Shown piece by piece: positions 41,569 through 45,705 of a DNA stretch of 45,705 bases. This stretch comes from JBHENC01 sp051000345 (GTDB taxonomy: Bacteria > Acidobacteriota > Blastocatellia > Pyrinomonadales > Pyrinomonadaceae). The stretch spans positions 1-45,705 of the forward strand of contig JBPCOJ010000027.1 of the NCBI GenBank assembly GCA_051000345.1, in the 5' to 3' direction. Positions within the stretch are counted from its first letter, which is position 1; every line of letters starts with the position of its first letter. Under the pieces are notes generated by a model. It saw only the letters and a list, made by a program, of their open reading frames with translations, did not search any database and was not told where the DNA came from. The translations under genes were made by a program, and so were the position numbers.

Positions 41569-44391
41569 TCAATCCTTTACCGTCAAACCGTCAATCGCTT
41601 CGACTAATACTTTCTGCTCGGCCTTTTTGTCGCCGACGGCGAGCACAACTTTATACTCGCCGGGTTTGACGAATTTCGGCTGCGTGGTATCGGGATCGCC
41701 GCTGCCGCCTTCTTCCTTTTCCGGCTGCAAATCCCACACGACGCGGTTAATGCCCGGTACGGTCGGCCCCGTCAATTTGCGCACAGTGCGATTGGCGCTG
41801 TCCGTGATCGTGAGCGAGTATTCTTCGCCCGCGTAAGTTTTCTGGTAAAAATTGATGTACGCGCCAAATGGCGGATTGGCTGCCTTGAACTGCCGCTTGC
41901 CCCACACAGCGCCTTCCGGCAGATAATAAAACTCCTGCGTCGGACGAATCGTGAACAAATGCAGATTCGATTGGAGCACTTCCGTCGTCAATTCTTCGAG
42001 CGGGCGTATGTCGTCCAAAACATAAACGGAGCGCCCGTGCGTGCCGATCACAAGGTCACGCTCGCGCGGGTGAACAACGATGTCATCGACGGCGACAGTC
42101 GGCAGTCCGGGCATAAATTTTCGCCACTGCCCGCCGCGATCAAACGAAACGTAAAAGCCGAACTCCGTACCCGCGAACAGAAGGTTTCTATTGAAAGGGT
42201 CTTCGCGTATGACTTTGACCGGAGCATTCTGCGGCAGATTCGAGGCGATGGAGCGCCAAGTCTTGCCGTAGTTTGTCGTCATAAAAAGAAACGGACGGTA
42301 AACGTCGTTGCGATGTCCGTCAATCGCCGCATACGCAGTGCCTTCATCGGCGCGCGAGGCTTCGATGCGGCTGATCCAAAATCCCTTCAATTCCTTCGGA
42401 AAGTTCGCCGTCAAGTCCGCCCACTCTTTGCCTTCGTTGCGCGTCAGCCAAACTTTGCCGTCATCAGTTCCCGCCCAAATCAATCCGCGCGTCACGGGCG
42501 ATTCCGACAAAGTGTAAATCGCACCGTAAGCCTCCGCGCCGGAACCCGTTGTTAAAATTTTCGCTGCGTCCTGCGTCGTCAAATCGGGGCTGATGCTTTC
42601 CCATTCGTCGCCGCGCTTCGTGAGTTTGAAAAGATGATTGCCGCCGACGTAAAGCGTTGACGGATCAAAATGTGAAATCCAGAACGGCGTCGTCCAATTG
42701 AAACGAAACGCGGGCTGGCCTTCCTTCGCCTGCGGCTGAAGATATTTTCTTTCGCCCGTTTTGATGTTCGTGCGCGTCAATGTGCCGTTCTGCGATTCGC
42801 TGTACACGATGCTCGAATTCATCGGGTCAATCGCGCAGTACATTCCGTCGCCGCCGCCGAGAGACATCCAATCGGCGTTCGTGATGCCGTCCCGACTATG
42901 CGTTTGCGACGGCCCCAGCCAACTGAAATTATCCTGAAGGCCGCCCGCGATGTGGTACGGGCGATCCATATCGACTGTTACGCGATAAAATTCGCCGAGC
43001 GCAAAATTATTGATGTGATCCCAAGAATCCGTGCGGTTGTAGCTTGTGTAAATGCCGCCGTCCGTGCCGAGCAAAACGTGATCCGAATTCGCAGGGTCGA
43101 TCCACATCGCGTGCAAATCGCCGTGAATGTCCTTTGCGCCGTTGCCGCGAAACGTCTTGCCGCCGTCGTCGGAAATGTGCAAGCCGAAGCCGAGCACGTA
43201 AATGCGTTTGTCGTCGTTCGGGTCAACGCGTATCTGGCTAAAATAAAACGAGCGCGGCGTCAGATCGTTCACGCGCTGCCACGTTTCGCCTTTATCGTCG
43301 GAACGAAACACGCCGCCCGTTTTGCTTTTGATGTCGAACAAATTGGAGCCGCCGCCGATGTCCGATTCGATGACGGCATAAACGACGTTCGGATTTTTGC
43401 GATAGACATCGAGGCCGATGCGCCCCGTCGCGGCGGGCAAATTGTTCGTCAATTTCTTCCAAGTGCGCCCGCCGTCCGTCGTCTTGAAGATGCCGCCCGT
43501 CGAGCCGCCGCCCGCAAAACTATACGGCGTGCGGCGACGCGCATACATCGCCGCATACAAAGTGTTGTGATCCTGCGCGTCCATCACGAGATCAATCGCG
43601 CCCGTGTTTTCGTCTACTTGCAGAGCGGGCGTCCAAGTCTTTCCGCCGTCTGTGGTTTTGAAAACTCCGCGCTCAACGTTTGCGCCCCACAGATGCCCGA
43701 GCGCGGCAACATAAACCGTATTCGCATCACTTGGATCGACGACGATGCGCGCGATGTCCTGCGTATTTCTTAAGCCCGTGTTCGCCCACATCGCGCCGCC
43801 GTCCACAGATTTGTAAACGCCGTTGCCCCACGAAGAACTGTTGCGCCCGTTCGGTTCGCCCGTGCCGAGCCAAATGATTTTTGAATCGGATGGAGCAACA
43901 GCCACCGCGCCCGTCGAGGCGACTGCTTCATGCTCGAAAACACCGCTGAAGCTCGTGCCGTTGTCGGTGGTTTTAAGCAGCCCGCCCGTTCCCATTGCGA
44001 CAAAAAACGTGTAGGGCTTTTTCGGATCGACGCCGAAATCGGCGACGCGCCCGCCCATGTTCGCGGGGCCGATTGAGCGCCATTTCAATTGTTTGGCGAT
44101 GAGTTGATAAGTCCCGTCGGCAGAATTCTGCGATTGTTCTTCGCCCGTCGTCGCGGGCGAAGATTGCTGCGTCGAAGCGGGCGTTTCCTCTCCGCCGGGA
44201 GCAATCGGTGCGGGCGCTGTCACCGGCGGCCCCTGCGCCTCCGGGCGTTTCTTTTTCTGCCGTTGTTGAGCATGAGGAACAACTGAAGGCTGCGCGAACA
44301 AAAGACAGCAAACGGCGACGAAAAAGGCAAATGAATTGTGTTTGAACGAGCGCGCGAAGAGAGAGCGAGCGTTCGACGAAGCGCGAATCAT
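41569..44391 (-). CDS. Sortilin-like BNR/Asp-box repeat protein, exported
   Basis: I place the start at ATG 44391, giving 940 residues with a signal peptide (1-40, ending SVVPHAQQ). A longer frame to 44568 adds 59 residues of non-signal-like sequence. After a Pro/Glu/Thr-rich linker, the main part holds many Asp-box units of the S/T-x-D-x-G-x-T-W kind, such as TTDGGKTWTP, TTDGGRTWKK, SDDKGETWQR and TNYGKTWRSI. These form a beta-propeller of the VPS10/sortilin or glycosyl-hydrolase type (about residues 100-780), and a C-terminal beta domain follows. In acidobacteria such proteins are often annotated as glycosyl hydrolases, but without a visible catalytic triad. A secreted or surface-bound protein of unknown activity is the safest call. 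Confidence 0.85.
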   Translation of the reverse strand: MIRASSNARSLFARSFKHNSFAFFVAVCCLLFAQPSVVPHAQQRQKKKRPEAQGPPVTAPAPIAPGGEETPASTQQSSPATTGEEQSQNSADGTYQLIAKQLKWRSIGPANMGGRVADFGVDPKKPYTFFVAMGTGGLLKTTDNGTSFSGVFEHEAVASTGAVAVAPSDSKIIWLGTGEPNGRNSSSWGNGVYKSVDGGAMWANTGLRNTQDIARIVVDPSDANTVYVAALGHLWGANVERGVFKTTDGGKTWTPALQVDENTGAIDLVMDAQDHNTLYAAMYARRRTPYSFAGGGSTGGIFKTTDGGRTWKKLTNNLPAATGRIGLDVYRKNPNVVYAVIESDIGGGSNLFDIKSKTGGVFRSDDKGETWQRVNDLTPRSFYFSQIRVDPNDDKRIYVLGFGLHISDDGGKTFRGNGAKDIHGDLHAMWIDPANSDHVLLGTDGGIYTSYNRTDSWDHINNFALGEFYRVTVDMDRPYHIAGGLQDNFSWLGPSQTHSRDGITNADWMSLGGGDGMYCAIDPMNSSIVYSESQNGTLTRTNIKTGERKYLQPQAKEGQPAFRFNWTTPFWISHFDPSTLYVGGNHLFKLTKRGDEWESISPDLTTQDAAKILTTGSGAEAYGAIYTLSESPVTRGLIWAGTDDGKVWLTRNEGKEWADLTANFPKELKGFWISRIEASRADEGTAYAAIDGHRNDVYRPFLFMTTNYGKTWRSIASNLPQNAPVKVIREDPFNRNLLFAGTEFGFYVSFDRGGQWRKFMPGLPTVAVDDIVVHPRERDLVIGTHGRSVYVLDDIRPLEELTTEVLQSNLHLFTIRPTQEFYYLPEGAVWGKRQFKAANPPFGAYINFYQKTYAGEEYSLTITDSANRTVRKLTGPTVPGINRVVWDLQPEKEEGGSGDPDTTQPKFVKPGEYKVVLAVGDKKAEQKVLVEAIDGLTVKD

Positions 44392-44556
44392 AAATGTTGT
44401 CGATCCTTTGAAGAAGTGAAAAGTTGAGTCGTTAAAATAACACCGGCGGGCAATAAAAAGCGACTCACATTTGATAAAAGAGAGTCGCGGCAAAGTCAGT
44501 CGGGCATCGCGGGTTGGATTTGTCGTGAACTTGTTCGTGCTGTATAACAACATTCC

Positions 44557-45705
44557 ATGACTCACCACATCGATCTACACGGCATTGCGCAGCGAGCGAT
44601 GATAAACGCAGGCTTCGCGCCGGATTTTTCAAAGGATGCGCTTGACCAACTGCGCGCGATCAACAATCAACCGCCGCCGGACATTCACGCCGCACAAACG
44701 CGCGATTTACGCTCGCTGTTGTGGTCTTCGATTGATAACACGCAGTCGCGCGATCTGGATCAAGTCGAATATGCAGAAGCGTTGCCGGACGGCTCGATTC
44801 GCGTGCTCATCGGCATCGCGGACGTTGACGCGTTTGTTTCGCGCGGCTCGGCGCTCGATCTCTTCGCAAGAAAGAATACGACTTCGGTTTACACGGGCGT
44901 GAGAACTTTTCCGATGTTGCCGGATGAAATATCGAGCGGCGTCACGTCCTTGCTCGCAGACGTTGATCGCCACGGCATCGTCATCGAATACGCGGTTGAT
45001 GCGGGCGGCGCGCTCGTCTCAATCGAAGTGTATCGCGCGCTGCTGCGCAATCGAGCGCAGATGACTTACGAAACCGTCGGCGCATGGCTCGACAAAAAGG
45101 CCGATGCGCCAAATGCTTTCGCCAAACTTCCCGGCCTAGAAGCTCAAATTCGCTTGCAGCTCGAAGCGGCAAATCGCTTGCGCGCGCTTCGCATCAAAAA
45201 CGGCGCGCTTAGTTTCGAGACCATCGAAGCGCAGCCCGTCATACAAGATGGCCGCGTCGTCGATTTGAGCGTGACCGAACACAACAGCGCGCGCGACATC
45301 ATCGAAAATTTTATGATCGCGGCTAACAGCGCGGTGGCCTCGTTTCTCGAAGCGCGCGGTGTGGCGTCGATTCGCCGCGTCGTTCGCCAGCCCGAACGCT
45401 GGCCGCGCATCGTCGAACTCGCCGCAACCTTCGGCGCGCAGCTTCCCGCCGCTCCGAACGCACGCGCGCTCGCCGGTTTTCTTGCCGCGCGCAAGGCCGC
45501 AGACCCCTCTCACTTCCCGGATGTTTCCCTTGCCGTCGTCAAACTTCTAGGCCCCGGCGAATACGTCGTCGAGCAGCCCGGAGTGACGCCCGAAAACGAA
45601 GGCGGGCATTTCGGCCTCGCCGTGCCGGATTACACGCACGCCACCGCGCCCAATCGACGCTACGCCGATCTCATCACGCAGCGATTAATCAAAGCCGTGA
45701 TTGAC
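44557..45705 (+). CDS. RNB-domain exoribonuclease (RNase II/R family), 3' end cut
   Basis: An open frame from ATG 44557 runs 383 codons to the window end without a stop. It contains the RNB catalytic motif SSIDNTQSRDLDQV (D60, D66, D68), then GIADVDAFV and FPMLPDEISSGVTSLLAD. The late motif GLAVPDYTHATAPNRRYADL follows, corresponding to the family's SP-x-RRY-x-DL patch. These enzymes degrade RNA 3' to 5' using magnesium. The usual N-terminal cold-shock domains are absent or very short here (about 55 residues before the RNB domain), so it belongs to a compact subgroup. It is divergent from the BNR protein gene, with 165 bp between starts. Confidence 0.88.
   Translation, partial: MTHHIDLHGIAQRAMINAGFAPDFSKDALDQLRAINNQPPPDIHAAQTRDLRSLLWSSIDNTQSRDLDQVEYAEALPDGSIRVLIGIADVDAFVSRGSALDLFARKNTTSVYTGVRTFPMLPDEISSGVTSLLADVDRHGIVIEYAVDAGGALVSIEVYRALLRNRAQMTYETVGAWLDKKADAPNAFAKLPGLEAQIRLQLEAANRLRALRIKNGALSFETIEAQPVIQDGRVVDLSVTEHNSARDIIENFMIAANSAVASFLEARGVASIRRVVRQPERWPRIVELAATFGAQLPAAPNARALAGFLAARKAADPSHFPDVSLAVVKLLGPGEYVVEQPGVTPENEGGHFGLAVPDYTHATAPNRRYADLITQRLIKAVID

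Noticed and set aside
42898..43773. A 291-codon plus-strand open frame opposite the BNR-repeat gene
   Set aside because: It mirrors the repeated Asp-box coding sequence on the other strand, which explains its length.

Overview
The window looks like chromosomal DNA of an acidobacterium, probably class Blastocatellia. It is moderately GC-rich and has bacterial housekeeping genes in Gram-negative style: porin, lipoproteins, type IV pilus ATPase, LexA. It also carries a VWFA-related protein of the kind that is a hallmark of Acidobacteriota, an NTF2-like DUF4440 protein, a sortilin-like BNR-repeat protein and an M13 peptidase. The class assignment is an inference from gene content. No plasmid, prophage, CRISPR array or rRNA operon is visible.

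Layout. 1-1442 (minus): tRNA-Thr(TGT), tRNA-Tyr(GTA), tRNA-Gly(TCC), tRNA-Thr(GGT), tuf. This is the same order as the E. coli thrU-tyrU-glyT-thrT-tufB operon, but a small HNH endonuclease gene sits between Gly and the second Thr and ends inside that tRNA. 1748-8922: a secreted repeat protein (+), pgsA (-), uvrA (+), then an AT-rich, foreign-looking gene for a nucleoside-deoxyribosyltransferase/TIR-like protein, and a conserved enzyme of unknown function. 9060-11042 (minus): a porin and monohaem cytochrome operon behind a perfect 25-bp palindrome. 11264-18106: a DksA-like protein (+); then minus-strand operons with a membrane protein, xerC and DUF4440, and with a LolA-like protein, trmFO and a VWA protein. 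18208-24205: a small acidic protein, a histone H1-like Lys/Ala protein, tRNA-Thr(CGT), a PfpI/ferritin-like fusion, lexA, a SYLF protein, a small coiled-coil protein, a TlpA-like thioredoxin and a secreted protein. 24267-30999 (minus): leuS, endonuclease IV, a zinc-ribbon membrane protein and an M19 dipeptidase. 31311-39077: ilvE (+), an Ig-like lipoprotein (-), a giant membrane protein with a DUF4214 tail (+), pilT (+) and an ankyrin-excisionase fusion (+). 39173-45705: an M13 peptidase (-), a 179-bp nested-palindrome element, a BNR-repeat protein (-) and the start of an RNB-family exoribonuclease (+), cut by the window end.

Themes. Translation (tuf, five tRNAs, leuS, trmFO), DNA repair (uvrA, lexA, endonuclease IV) and envelope functions dominate. 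The accessory layer is thin but notable: an HNH gene embedded in a tRNA operon, a defence-like nucleotide-sugar effector after uvrA, several domain fusions, three families of palindromic intergenic repeats, and a strong operator-like palindrome. I do not see a multi-gene defence or biosynthetic island. The best candidates for something undescribed are the HNH/tRNA arrangement, the single-gene effector, the ankyrin-excisionase fusion next to pilT, and the palindrome-controlled porin-cytochrome pair.
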